A stretch of DNA of 22,405 nucleotides from Alphaproteobacteria bacterium (lineage in GTDB: Bacteria; Pseudomonadota; Alphaproteobacteria; Sphingomonadales; Sphingomonadaceae). The stretch lies in assembly GCA_005882415.1 (NCBI GenBank), contig VBAE01000210.1, positions 1 through 22,405 on the forward strand, read 5' to 3'. The notes under the pieces are model-generated. The model was not told where the DNA came from, did no database searches, and worked only from the letters and a program-made list of their open reading frames with translations. Both the position numbers and the translations under genes were made by a program. Positions within the stretch are counted from its first letter, which is position 1. The number at the start of each line of letters is the position of its first letter. Shown here one piece after another: positions 7,199 through 15,079 of the stretch.

Positions 7199-7624
7199 AT
7201 GTCAGCGTATCGGACCAGTGCGGCTTTGGCCGCGTCACTCGCCTTTGCAGCGCCCGCTTTGGCGCAGACCGGCACCCAGGGCACGGCCAGCGGCGGCGGC
7301 GACGTCAACGCCAGCACCTGCGGCAGCGGCTCGACCACCGGCACCAGCATCACCGTCCAGGGCTGCGCCGACGCCAATGCGGCGAATGGCGGCACCGTCG
7401 ACACCAGCAACACGGCCCGGGCCAATGAACGGATGGGCATGCAGCGCTCGACCGCTCGGGCGGTGGACGCCGACGAGCGCGCCCGTGCGCGCACCCAGAC
7501 CCAGGTACGCCAGGGCGGAGTGGTCCGCTCGCGGACAATGACGATGTATCACAAGCGCGGCGAAAAGCCGGTGCACGAGGTGATCACCAACACCTCGCCC
7601 AAACCGTCGACCAAGCCCCACTGA
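7199..7624 (+). CDS. Secreted Gly/Thr-rich protein, third of three
   Basis: A 141-residue protein starting 10 bases after the previous gene, with AGGAGAAG before ATG 7199. Signal peptide to about residue 22 (LAFAAPALA-QTG). The mature N-terminus is Gly/Ser/Thr/Asn-rich and holds two cysteines 17 residues apart (NASTCGSG, VQGCADAN). The C-terminal half is basic and Arg/Thr-rich (RARTQTQVRQGGVVRSRTMT) and ends KPSTKPH. No recognised domain. Shared layout with the two preceding genes (signal peptide, low complexity, two cysteines) suggests a common location and perhaps a common structure. Confidence 0.65.
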   Translation: MSAYRTSAALAASLAFAAPALAQTGTQGTASGGGDVNASTCGSGSTTGTSITVQGCADANAANGGTVDTSNTARANERMGMQRSTARAVDADERARARTQTQVRQGGVVRSRTMTMYHKRGEKPVHEVITNTSPKPSTKPH

Positions 7625-7720
7625 GGTCCGCGGGTCTCCGCTCCGGCTCGAACATAGCCGGGGCGGCGGGCGGGTCCGGAAGGCGCTTCCTGCAGTTGAG
7701 CGTCCGCCCCGCCGCCGCCG

Positions 7721-9475
7721 TCACTTCGCCTTTTCGGAGGCGATCCAGTCGTCGACCTGCGCTTCCAGGACATCGAGCGGCACCGAACCCTGGAGCAGGA
7801 CCGCGTCGTGGAAGGAGCGGATGTCGAACTTCGGCCCTAGCGCCTTCTCAGCGCGGGTGCGAAGTTCGCGGATCTTGAGCTCGCCGATCTTGTAGCCGAG
7901 CGCCTGGGCGGGCCAGCTGATGTAGCGGTTCACTTCGGCGTCGATGTTCGCGTCCGATAGGGCCGTGTTGGCGCGCATGAAGGCGACGGCCTTGGCTTTG
8001 TTCCAGCCTTTGGAATGGATGCCGGTGTCGACCACCAGCCGCGCCGCGCGCCAGGCCTGGTAGGAGAGCTGGCCCATCTTCTTCGCCGGCGTGTCGTAAA
8101 GCCCCATCTCCTCGCCCAGGCTCTCGGCATAGAGGCCCCAACCTTCGGTGAAGGCGGTGAAGCTCGAGAAATTGCGGCGGAAGGGCGGCAGGTCCATCTC
8201 CTGCTGGAGGGCGATCTGGTGATGGTGGCCGGGCACCGCCTCGTGCGACGTCAGCGCCGGGATCTCCCAGAAGGGCCGCTGGTCGAGCTTCGAGGTGTTG
8301 ACGTAATAGGTCCCGGCGATTCCGCTCTCGGGAGCGCCGCCGCTATAATAAGCGGTGGTCGTCCCCTCCGCCGTCTCGGCCGGGATTTCGCGGATTCCGT
8401 AAGGCAGGCGCGGCAGCGTGCGGAACAGGCCCGGCATCTTGCCGTCGATCGTTTTCGCCATCCGGGCCGAAGCGCGCATCAGCTCCTCCGGCGTCTCGGC
8501 ATAATATTGCGGATCGGTGCGGAGCGCCTGGATGAAGGCGGCGCGGGTCGGGTAACCCGCCTCCTTCGCGACCCGGTCCATGTCCGCGCCGATGCGGGCG
8601 GACTCGCGGAGGCCGATGGCATGGATTTCATCGGGGGTGAGGTTCGTGGTCGTCTCCTGCCGGACGCGGAAAGCGTAATATTCGCGGCCGCCCGGCTGGG
8701 CGGAGATGCTGTCCGACTTGGCGCAATGCGGCGCATATTGGGTGCGATAGAATTGCGCATATTTGGCGTAAGCGGGGTTGAGGATGGTTCGGACGTCGCT
8801 CTGCGCGCGGACCTGGAGCGCGGTCCATTGCTCCGCGGTGACGTCCGCCGGGCGGGCGCCTAGGAAGGGTTCGTAGAAGCGCGACTTGGTCGGGTCGTCG
8901 GCGATCACTCCGGTAATGCTCTTTTCGAAATTGCCGAGCACCGAGCATGGCAAGACATAGCCACCGCGCACCGCCTGGGCGGTCACCTCCATCGCCTGGT
9001 CGTTGAGGCGGGGATATTGCTCGATCCGGCTGAGATAGGATTCGAAATCGTGGCGGGTTCGGAAAGGAAGCCCCGAGGCCATTCCGGCAAAGCCCTGGTG
9101 CCAGCCCGAGTAAGTGGGGAAGAGCATCGTGCGCTGCGGGAAGCGGTTGCCCTCGACATTCTCCGACAGCGAACGGTGGAGGATGCCGTAGGTGGCGCGG
9201 TCGGACGGGGTGAGCTGGGCGGCGGGGATCCGGTCGAGCCGGGCGAGGAAGGCCGCGGCCTGTGCCGCCTGGCGGTCGCGGGCGGCGAGACTGAGATCGT
9301 CAATCCGGTCGTCATAGTCGCGCACGCCGAGGGCGGTGGCGTAGACCGGGTTCTCGCGCAGCAGCCAGGCATAATGTTCGTCGAGGAGGCGGTGGAAATC
9401 GTCCGCAGGCGCGGCGCCGGCCGGGGCGGCGGCGATGAAGGCTGCGAGGGCGAGTGGAAGGAGTGCACGGCGCAT
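7721..9475 (-). CDS. DUF885 family secreted metallopeptidase-like protein
   Basis: A 584-residue protein with a signal peptide (MRRALLPLALAAFIAAAPAG, cut near AGA-APA). It belongs to DUF885 (PF05960). The family's zinc motif is present as SHEAVPGHHHQ with His411-Glu412, and the second conserved block is TEGWGLYAES with Glu444, together matching a gluzincin-type site. Other family markers are ENPVYATALG near the N-terminus, GIAGTYYVNTS and YISWPAQALGYKIGELKI near the C-terminus. Full length for the family. Likely a periplasmic or outer-membrane-associated peptidase acting on unknown substrates. It is transcribed away from the dodecin gene and converges with the secreted-protein cluster. Confidence 0.92.
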   Translation of the reverse strand: MRRALLPLALAAFIAAAPAGAAPADDFHRLLDEHYAWLLRENPVYATALGVRDYDDRIDDLSLAARDRQAAQAAAFLARLDRIPAAQLTPSDRATYGILHRSLSENVEGNRFPQRTMLFPTYSGWHQGFAGMASGLPFRTRHDFESYLSRIEQYPRLNDQAMEVTAQAVRGGYVLPCSVLGNFEKSITGVIADDPTKSRFYEPFLGARPADVTAEQWTALQVRAQSDVRTILNPAYAKYAQFYRTQYAPHCAKSDSISAQPGGREYYAFRVRQETTTNLTPDEIHAIGLRESARIGADMDRVAKEAGYPTRAAFIQALRTDPQYYAETPEELMRASARMAKTIDGKMPGLFRTLPRLPYGIREIPAETAEGTTTAYYSGGAPESGIAGTYYVNTSKLDQRPFWEIPALTSHEAVPGHHHQIALQQEMDLPPFRRNFSSFTAFTEGWGLYAESLGEEMGLYDTPAKKMGQLSYQAWRAARLVVDTGIHSKGWNKAKAVAFMRANTALSDANIDAEVNRYISWPAQALGYKIGELKIRELRTRAEKALGPKFDIRSFHDAVLLQGSVPLDVLEAQVDDWIASEKAK

Positions 9476-9595
9476 TCGAAGCCTCCGGTTGGACGGGTGA
9501 AGGCGCGCACCCTATCCAAGGGACGCCGCCGCGCAAGGGGAGCCATTTCCCCTCCCCGCCGTTGGCCGGCTGAGCAACAGGCGAAAGGCAAGACG

Positions 9596-9805
9596 ATGAG
9601 CGACAATGTCTACAAGATCATCGAGATCGTCGGCAGCTCCACCAAGGGCATCGAGGACGCGGTGGAGAAAGCGATCGCCCGCGCCTCCTCGACCATCCGC
9701 GACATTCGCTGGTTCGAGGTCAAGGAGACCCGCGGCCATGTCGAGGACGGGCGGGTCGCGCATTACCAGGTGACTCTGCGGATCGGCTTCCACCTGGCCG
9801 AGTGA
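9596..9805 (+). CDS. Dodecin, flavin-binding
   Basis: A 69-residue protein from ATG 9596 (MSDNVYKIIEIVGSS). It matches dodecin across its whole length: VYKIIEIVGSS, the AVEKAIARASSTIR helix, then IRWFEVKETRGHVEDG with the flavin-stacking Trp, and HYQVTLRIGF. Dodecins form 12-subunit hollow shells in the cytoplasm that store or buffer riboflavin and FMN. A longer upstream extension of the frame crosses the DUF885 gene antisense and is not credible. It shares a divergent 120-base upstream region with the DUF885 gene. The POT transporter gene follows after 37 bases. Confidence 0.95.
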   Translation: MSDNVYKIIEIVGSSTKGIEDAVEKAIARASSTIRDIRWFEVKETRGHVEDGRVAHYQVTLRIGFHLAE

Positions 9806-9815
9806 GGCGCTAGCT

Positions 9816-9834
9816 TCCCCCTGCACAAAGGGGA
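9816..9834 (+). promoter_or_regulatory. Possible hairpin covering the transporter ribosome-binding site
   Basis: TCCCC (9816-9820) can pair with GGGGA (9830-9834), and the latter is the Shine-Dalgarno sequence for the ATG at 9843. This could damp translation or be a chance pairing in GC-rich DNA. Only five base pairs plus one G-U support it. Confidence 0.25.
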
Positions 9835-9842
9835 GCAGCCGA

Positions 9843-11222
9843 ATGACCGCAGCCGAAGCCACGCCTGAGCTCGACCGTGTGGCAGACCGCGACGACGTCG
9901 CCTTCGTCGGCCACCCCAAGGGCCTCGCTTACCTGTGCTTCGCGGAAGGCTGCGAGCGCTTCTCTTATTATTCGATGCAGACCCTGCTGGTCCTCTACAT
10001 GACCAAGCAGCTGCTCCTCCCCGGCCATGTGGAGAATATCGCCGGCTTCGGAATGGTCCGGGCGGTGTTCGGCAATATGGAGGTGCAGCCGCTCTCCTCG
10101 GCGATCTTCGGCACCTATGCCGCGCTCGTCTATTTCACGCCGGTGTTCGGCGGGATGCTGGCGGACGGGCTGGTCGGGCGGCGGCGGACGGTGGCGCTGG
10201 GCGCGATCCTGATGTCCATCGGCCACTTCCTGATGGCGTTCGAGCAGACCTTTCTCCTCGCTTTGCTCGCGCTCGTCCTCGGGGTCGGCTGCTTCAAGGG
10301 CAATATCGCGAGCCAGGTGGGCAGCCTCTACGCCCAGAACGACCTGCGCCGGGCGATGGCCTTCCAGATCTTTTACATCTTCATCAACGTCAGCGTGATC
10401 GCCGCGCCCCTGGTGTCGGGGACGCTGGGCGAGAAGGTCGGCTGGCACTGGGGCTTCGGCACGGCCGGCGTGATGATGGTCGTCGGCCTGGTCATCTATC
10501 TCTCCGGCGGCCGCTGGCTTCCGGCCGAGGAGCCGCGCGGGAAAGAGGCGCGGGCGGAGCGGCCGAAGCTCAGCCCGGCAGACTGGGGCTCGGTGATGGC
10601 GCTGGTCGTGCTGATCCCGATCCTGGCGATCGCACTCCTAACCAACATGGAGATTTTCAACGCCTATCTCGTCTGGGGCGACGAGCAGTTCAACCTGACC
10701 TTCTTCGGCTATCTCGCACCGACCAGCTGGCTGATCACCGTCGACGCTGCCCTCTCCTTCTCGATGCTGGTCGCGGTCGCCGCCTTCTGGCGCTTCTTCG
10801 GAGCGCGGGGGCGCGAGCCGGACGAATTGGGCAAGATGATCATCGGCTCCTTCTTCACCATCTCCGGCGGCCTCTGCCTGTTCGCGGCGGCGGCGCTGCA
10901 GGGGCCGGGCGAGAAGATCGGCGTGTTCTGGCCTTTGATGTTCCACCTCCTGAACAGCATCGGCTTCGCGCACATCCTGCCGGTCAGCCTCGCCCTTTTT
11001 TCCAAGATGGCGCCGCGATCGATCAATGCGACGGTGGTCAGCCTGTCCTATTTCTCCTTCTTCGGTGCCAATGCGCTGGTGGGGAAAGTCGGTGGCCTCT
11101 ATTCGAGCCTCCCCACCACCACCTTCTGGCTGATCCATGTGGCGAGCGCGGTGGTTGGCCTCGTCGCGTTCGTGATCTTCAAGGTGACGCTTGGCGATCG
11201 GATGCAGCAGCCGCAGGGTTGA
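9843..11222 (+). CDS. POT-family proton-coupled peptide transporter
   Basis: A 459-residue MFS membrane protein of the POT/PTR2 family. The signature E-x-x-E-R proton-coupling motif is present in TM1 (CFAEGCERFSYYSMQTLLVLYM, about residues 34-55; Glu-Gly-Cys-Glu-Arg). The loop motif GGMLADGLVGRRR at about residue 100 and the PTR2 signature region (FQIFYIFINVSVIAAP) also fit. Repeated hydrophobic segments agree with 12-14 helices. The family imports di- and tripeptides with protons across the inner membrane. GGGGAG lies 8 bases before ATG 9843. It may share a transcript with the dodecin gene. The next gene converges and ends 3 bases after it. Confidence 0.92.
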   Translation: MTAAEATPELDRVADRDDVAFVGHPKGLAYLCFAEGCERFSYYSMQTLLVLYMTKQLLLPGHVENIAGFGMVRAVFGNMEVQPLSSAIFGTYAALVYFTPVFGGMLADGLVGRRRTVALGAILMSIGHFLMAFEQTFLLALLALVLGVGCFKGNIASQVGSLYAQNDLRRAMAFQIFYIFINVSVIAAPLVSGTLGEKVGWHWGFGTAGVMMVVGLVIYLSGGRWLPAEEPRGKEARAERPKLSPADWGSVMALVVLIPILAIALLTNMEIFNAYLVWGDEQFNLTFFGYLAPTSWLITVDAALSFSMLVAVAAFWRFFGARGREPDELGKMIIGSFFTISGGLCLFAAAALQGPGEKIGVFWPLMFHLLNSIGFAHILPVSLALFSKMAPRSINATVVSLSYFSFFGANALVGKVGGLYSSLPTTTFWLIHVASAVVGLVAFVIFKVTLGDRMQQPQG

Positions 11223-11225
11223 GCT

Positions 11226-11909
11226 TCAGGGAGTTTCGACCTTCTCCGGCAGCGGGAAGAGGGTGAGGAAGCGTTCTGCCAGGGCGCGGTCGCCTTCCAC
11301 CTTGAGGGCGCCCTCGGCTTCAAGCGCGGCGAGGGGGACGCCACCGTAGACCGCGGCGGCAAGCGCCGTGGGCGGTCCAGTGAAGATCAGGTTCGCCCCG
11401 GTAGGATCGCCGCGCTCGATCTCGATATCGCCGTCCGCGAGGCGGCCCACGAAGGTCTCGCGGCCGAGGCGGAAGCCGATGGTGGCGCGGAGCCAGCGTG
11501 CTTTCTCGCGGTCGATCATGGTTCGGAAGGACAGCATCAGCGAGTTGGCGCTCAAGGGGAGGCGCGGGTCGTGGCTCGGCGAGCGGGCGGCCCAGCGGCC
11601 GAGCTCCTGAAAGATCGGCTCCGCCTCATAGCCCCAGGGGGTGAGCTCATAGACCTGGGCGGAGACAGGCGGAGGAAGCTTGCGGCGGGTGAGAATCCCG
11701 GCGCTTTCCAGCCCCTCGAGCCGCTGGGTCAGGACGTTGGCGCTGATCCCCGGAAGGTCGGCGCGCAGGTCGGTGAACCGCTTCGGCCCCAGCATCAGCT
11801 CACGGATGACGAGCAACGCCCAGCGCTCCCCGACCAAGTCGAGTGCATGCGCCGCTCCACAGGCGTCGGCATAAGAGCGGGGGACCTTGGTTCCTTTTTC
11901 TAACTCCAT
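11226..11909 (-). CDS. HxlR-family regulator with SCP2-like C-terminal domain
   Basis: A 227-residue protein. The first 100 residues are an HxlR winged helix (DACGAAHALDLVGERWALLVIRELMLGPKRF, then LPGISANVLTQRLEGLESAGI and VYELTPWGYE). The last 110 residues (MLSFRTMIDREKARWLRATIGFRLG..., LIFTGPPTALAAAVYGGV, LKVEGDRALAERFLTLF) resemble an SCP2 sterol-carrier domain, a known partner of HxlR domains that probably binds a small hydrophobic ligand. It is divergent from a three-gene VOC cluster 68 bases away, which makes it their likely regulator. Inverted AACT/AGTT repeats immediately upstream of its start suggest autoregulation. Confidence 0.88.
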   Translation of the reverse strand: MELEKGTKVPRSYADACGAAHALDLVGERWALLVIRELMLGPKRFTDLRADLPGISANVLTQRLEGLESAGILTRRKLPPPVSAQVYELTPWGYEAEPIFQELGRWAARSPSHDPRLPLSANSLMLSFRTMIDREKARWLRATIGFRLGRETFVGRLADGDIEIERGDPTGANLIFTGPPTALAAAVYGGVPLAALEAEGALKVEGDRALAERFLTLFPLPEKVETP

Positions 11910-11926
11910 AGTTGCTTTTCATAACT
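11902..11926. promoter_or_regulatory. Candidate HxlR operator in divergent promoter
   Basis: AACT (11902-11905), AGTT (11910-11913) and AACT (11923-11926) form overlapping inverted repeats: AACT-N4-AGTT and AGTT-N9-AACT. The site covers the start codon of the HxlR-type gene and precedes the VOC operon. AGTT/AACT half sites of this spacing resemble some HxlR binding sites, but the assignment is inferred from position and symmetry only. Confidence 0.35.
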
Positions 11927-11977
11927 TAGCGCGGCATCAAGGTCAAACAGCGATTCGAAAAGAACGGAGAAGGACAG

Positions 11978-12445
11978 ATGGCCAAGCTGATTTTCGTGAA
12001 CCTGCCGGTGACGGACCTTGCGCGGTCGACCGCCTTCTACGAGGCGGTAGGCGCGACCCGGAACCCGCAGTTCAGCGACGACACCGCCGCCTGCATGGTC
12101 TTCTCGGACGTCATCCATGTGATGATCCTCACTCACGCCAAGTTCGCCCAGTTCACGCCCCGGGCGATCGCCGATGCGCACAAGACCAGCGAGGTGCTGC
12201 TCTGCGTCTCCTGCGACAGCCGCGAGGAGGTCGACCGGGTGACCGAGGCGGCGCTTGCCGCGGGCGGACGCGAGCCGCGCGAGAAGCAGGATTTCGGCTT
12301 CATGTACGGCCGCAGCTTCGAGGATCCGGACGGCCATATCTGGGAACCGATGTGGATGGACATGGCCGCGCTCGGCGACCGGCATGCCGCAGAGGCCACC
12401 CAGGCCGCCGCCGAGGCCAACGACGCCCAGGAGAGCGCAGCATGA
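11978..12445 (+). CDS. VOC family protein (glyoxalase/dioxygenase fold)
   Basis: A 155-residue protein from ATG 11978, with GGAGAAGGAC shortly before it. It has one VOC domain: MAKLIFVNLPVTDLARSTAF at the start and FMYGRSFEDPDGHIWEPMWM near residue 110, with a metal-ligand-type Glu in the last strand (HIWEPMW). The tail is Ala/Glu-rich. VOC proteins include glyoxalases, extradiol dioxygenases and resistance proteins; the exact substrate cannot be read from the sequence. First gene of a three-gene VOC operon under likely HxlR control. Its stop overlaps the next start (ATGA). Confidence 0.85.
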   Translation: MAKLIFVNLPVTDLARSTAFYEAVGATRNPQFSDDTAACMVFSDVIHVMILTHAKFAQFTPRAIADAHKTSEVLLCVSCDSREEVDRVTEAALAAGGREPREKQDFGFMYGRSFEDPDGHIWEPMWMDMAALGDRHAAEATQAAAEANDAQESAA

Positions 12446-13221
12446 CCGACATGGCCCGCCCTTTCATCTGGTACGAACTGATGTCCGGCGATCCCGCCGC
12501 GGCGCAGGCTTTTTACACCGCGGTCGTCGGCTGGACCCCGCGCGGGGCCGGGCCCGACGGCGGCGCCCACTACACCGCGCTTGAAGTGGGCGGCCGCGGA
12601 GTCGGCGGCATCGCCGGCATTTCGCCCGAAGCTTGCGAGCAGGGCGCCCGGCCGGGCTGGCTCGGCTATATCGGCGTGGGCGATGCCGACGCCTCGGTGG
12701 CGGCGATCGAGGAAGCCGGCGGCAGGACCCTGCGCGCGCCCGACGACATCCCGGGCATCGGGCGCTTCGCGGTCGTCGCCGATCCGGACGGCGCTCCGTT
12801 CATGCTGCTCCAGCCGATCATGCCGGAGGGCGGATGGGGTCCTTCCCCGCCGCGCATGACCCCGGGCCAGATCGGCTGGCGCGAGCTCCACGCGGGCGAC
12901 GGCGAGGCGGCCTTCGCTTTCTATTCCAAGCTGTTCGGCTGGACCGAGGCGGGCCGCATGGACATGGGGCCGATGGGAATTTACCGCCTCTGGTCCTCGG
13001 GCGAGGACGAGGCGGTCGGCGGGATGATGACCGGCCATGCCGACCATCGCGGCTGGCTGTTCTACTTCGCGGTCGACAGCGCCGACGCGGCCGCGGCGCG
13101 GATCACAGAGGCCGGCGGCAAGGTGCTGATGGGGCCGATGGAGGTTCCCGACGGAAGCTGGGTGGTTCAGGCGACGGACCCGGAAGGCGTCGTCTTCTCC
13201 GTGGTTTCGAAGGAGCGCTGA
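12442..13221 (+). CDS. Two-domain VOC family protein
   Basis: A 259-residue protein starting at ATG 12442 inside an ATGA overlap with the preceding stop, which supports coupling and this start (the frame is open far upstream but that part is a shadow). It holds two consecutive VOC domains: residues 1-125 (ARPFIWYELMSGDPAAAQAF ... FAVVADPDGAPFMLLQP) and residues 140-259 (GQIGWRELHAGDGEAAFAFY ... QATDPEGVVFSVVS). Both open with the W-x-E-L pattern seen in glyoxalase/bleomycin-resistance-like two-domain proteins. Substrate unknown. Likely metabolises or binds a small electrophile or antibiotic-like compound together with its neighbours. Confidence 0.87.
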   Translation: MTDMARPFIWYELMSGDPAAAQAFYTAVVGWTPRGAGPDGGAHYTALEVGGRGVGGIAGISPEACEQGARPGWLGYIGVGDADASVAAIEEAGGRTLRAPDDIPGIGRFAVVADPDGAPFMLLQPIMPEGGWGPSPPRMTPGQIGWRELHAGDGEAAFAFYSKLFGWTEAGRMDMGPMGIYRLWSSGEDEAVGGMMTGHADHRGWLFYFAVDSADAAAARITEAGGKVLMGPMEVPDGSWVVQATDPEGVVFSVVSKER

Positions 13222-13223
13222 GG

Positions 13224-13706
13224 ATGGGAAAGATCACCCCCTGCCTGTGGTTCGACGGCAATGCCGAGGAAGCGGTGAACTTCTATGTCGGACTGCTGCC
13301 CGACAGCCGCATCCGCAACATCGCCCGGTCCCCGGCCGACTATCCGGCGGGGAAGGCTGGGAACGTTCTGACGGTCGAGTTCACCCTTGCCGGCCAGGAT
13401 TATATGGCGCTGAACGGCGGGCCCTATTTCACCTTCAACGAGGCGGTGTCCTTCTCGATCGATTGTGCCGACCAGGCCGAGGTCGACCGGCTGTGGGACG
13501 CGATCGCCGCCGACGGCGGCACGCCCGGCCAGTGCGGCTGGACCAAGGACCGTTTCGGCCTCAGCTGGCAGGTGGTCCCCCGCGCCCTCCCGGAAATGCT
13601 TGCCAGCCCCGACCGCGCCGCCGCCGCCCGGGCGATGGGGGCGATGATGGAGATGACCAAGCTCGAAGTCGCGCCGCTGGAGCGGGCGTTCCGGGGCGAG
13701 GACTAA
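13224..13706 (+). CDS. PhnB-like VOC family protein
   Basis: A 160-residue protein starting 2 bases after the previous stop; GAGGATG gives its ribosome site. The sequence is characteristic of the PhnB-like VOC branch (PF06983): ITPCLWFDGNAEEAVNFYVG, LAGQDYMALNGGPYFTFNEA, CGWTKDRFGLSWQVVP and a C-terminal helix ending VAPLERAFRGED. Members are often annotated as 3-demethylubiquinone methyltransferase-like, but this rests on fold and not on activity. Third gene of the VOC operon, convergent with the AraC gene that ends 17 bases on. Confidence 0.9.
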   Translation: MGKITPCLWFDGNAEEAVNFYVGLLPDSRIRNIARSPADYPAGKAGNVLTVEFTLAGQDYMALNGGPYFTFNEAVSFSIDCADQAEVDRLWDAIAADGGTPGQCGWTKDRFGLSWQVVPRALPEMLASPDRAAAARAMGAMMEMTKLEVAPLERAFRGED

Positions 13707-13723
13707 GCGCTCCCGGCTGTCCT

Positions 13724-14620
13724 CTATCTGCGGCTCCGCCTGAATGCCGCCGGCGTCGACCCGGTCGCCCGGCGGAAGGCGCGGGTGAAATTGCCCTGAG
13801 AGGAAAAGCCGCTGGCGAGCGCAATCTCACCGATTTTCATCTCGCCGGACTCGAGCATCGCCTGCGCCCGCTTGAGGCGTCTTTGGCCGATGTAGCGGCC
13901 GGGCGGCATTCCGGTGCTTCGGCCGAACATCCTGATGAAATGGAACGGGCTGAGGCAGGCGACGGTCGCAAGATCGTGGATGCCGATCTCTTCTTCGATA
14001 TGCGCCTCGATATAAGCGAGCACCCTTCGCAGCCGGACGTCGTCGAGTGCATGGCTGACCCGTAGCGCCCGCGCCTGGGCGGGCGACTCCGCCGCGCAGG
14101 TCTGCGCAAGCCGCGCGGTGAGCGACAGCCCCAGGCTCTCGGCGAGAACCCGCGCCGCGGAGGTCGGCTCCCGCAGCGTCTCAAGCAAGGTGAAGGCGAT
14201 CTGGCGGATCAAGGCGTCCGGCACGTCGGCCAGATAGAGGATGTTCCGTGGTTCCACGGCTGCGCCGCCCTTCGCCTCCGAAAGCGCAGCGAAGTGGGAG
14301 GAGGGCAGATAGATGTGGAAGCATTCATGCCATTCGGTGAGCCGGATCTCCTCCTCGCGGACGCCCTCGGGGCAGGTCCAGATCGTTCCCGGTGCGACCC
14401 GCGTCGTCTGCCGCTCGCCGTTCCCGCAGCGGTTGACGACCGCCTTCGGGTGCGCACGTGTCGCGACTCCGATCTCGGTCTGCAGGAGGTCGAACGGCGC
14501 AAGCTCGGCGGCCGGATGATGCCTGAGCTCGGCGCCAATGCCCCTCCAGTCGCACGAAACCGACGACTGGAGGACGTCGCCCGACCCGTATTTCTCCAGC
14601 CCATGATCGTAGAGGTTCAT
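13724..14620 (-). CDS. AraC-family transcriptional regulator
   Basis: A 298-residue protein. The C-terminal 100 residues carry the AraC double helix-turn-helix: VLAYIEAHIEEEIGIHDLAT, ACLSPFHFIRMFGRSTGMPP, RYIGQRRLKRAQAMLES and IALASGFSSQGNFTRAFRRA, ending TGSTPAAFRRSRR. The N-terminal 190 residues form a ligand or dimerisation domain without a clear name. It converges with the VOC operon and is divergent, across a 153-base gap, from the small gene and hydrolase at 14774-15881, either of which could be its target. Confidence 0.92.
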   Translation of the reverse strand: MNLYDHGLEKYGSGDVLQSSVSCDWRGIGAELRHHPAAELAPFDLLQTEIGVATRAHPKAVVNRCGNGERQTTRVAPGTIWTCPEGVREEEIRLTEWHECFHIYLPSSHFAALSEAKGGAAVEPRNILYLADVPDALIRQIAFTLLETLREPTSAARVLAESLGLSLTARLAQTCAAESPAQARALRVSHALDDVRLRRVLAYIEAHIEEEIGIHDLATVACLSPFHFIRMFGRSTGMPPGRYIGQRRLKRAQAMLESGEMKIGEIALASGFSSQGNFTRAFRRATGSTPAAFRRSRR

Positions 14621-14773
14621 CGCCTCACTCCGCTGGGAGTCTCCCCGCCCGGTGCGGCGGGGCGGCCGAGGCTCGATGTGCGCAATCTGGGAACAGGCCG
14701 GAGCAGCGCCGGAGCATACATGGATCGGCTTCCCGGGGTAAGCTCATCTCCCGGACGCAGGAGATGGCTCGAC

Positions 14774-15079
14774 ATGACGCAGGTTCCGCCCGAGCCCCTC
14801 ATCCCCGGCAACAGCCTGATCACCGCGACTCCCGAGGCTGGGAGAGCGCTGGCCATCATGATGGCGCGGCACTCGGTCCACGCGATGCAGAAGGAGCTCG
14901 AGGTGCTGGTGAGCGGCCGGGCGCAATATGCGCACGACCCCTATGGGCTGATCGCCGCCAGCCATGTCGTCGCGGCCGAATTCGCGACGATCGCGGCCGC
15001 CAACGATTATTGGCGGGGCAGCGCGCCGCTCGCAGTGGAGGTGGCGCATGGTCCAGCCGATCCAATATCTAGAGGGTGA
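14774..15079 (+). CDS. Small hypothetical protein upstream of hydrolase
   Basis: A 101-residue protein starting MTQVPPEPLIPGNS at 14774; an alternative in-frame ATG lies at 14720. The middle is helical and Ala-rich (AGRALAIMMARHSVHAMQKE ... GLIAASHVVAAEFATIAAAN). It overlaps the hydrolase start by 32 bases, so the two genes are translationally linked. I do not recognise a family. Support comes from codon pattern, position directly before the hydrolase and absence of a competing gene. Confidence 0.5.
   Translation: MTQVPPEPLIPGNSLITATPEAGRALAIMMARHSVHAMQKELEVLVSGRAQYAHDPYGLIAASHVVAAEFATIAAANDYWRGSAPLAVEVAHGPADPISRG

Noticed and set aside
8015..8863. 282-codon + strand frame opposite the DUF885 gene
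   Set aside because: Antisense mirror; the - strand product shows the zinc motif and signal peptide.
9935..11266. 443-codon + strand frame overlapping the POT transporter
   Set aside because: Arg/Gly/Leu-rich out-of-frame shadow; the POT frame has the ExxER motif and membrane segments.
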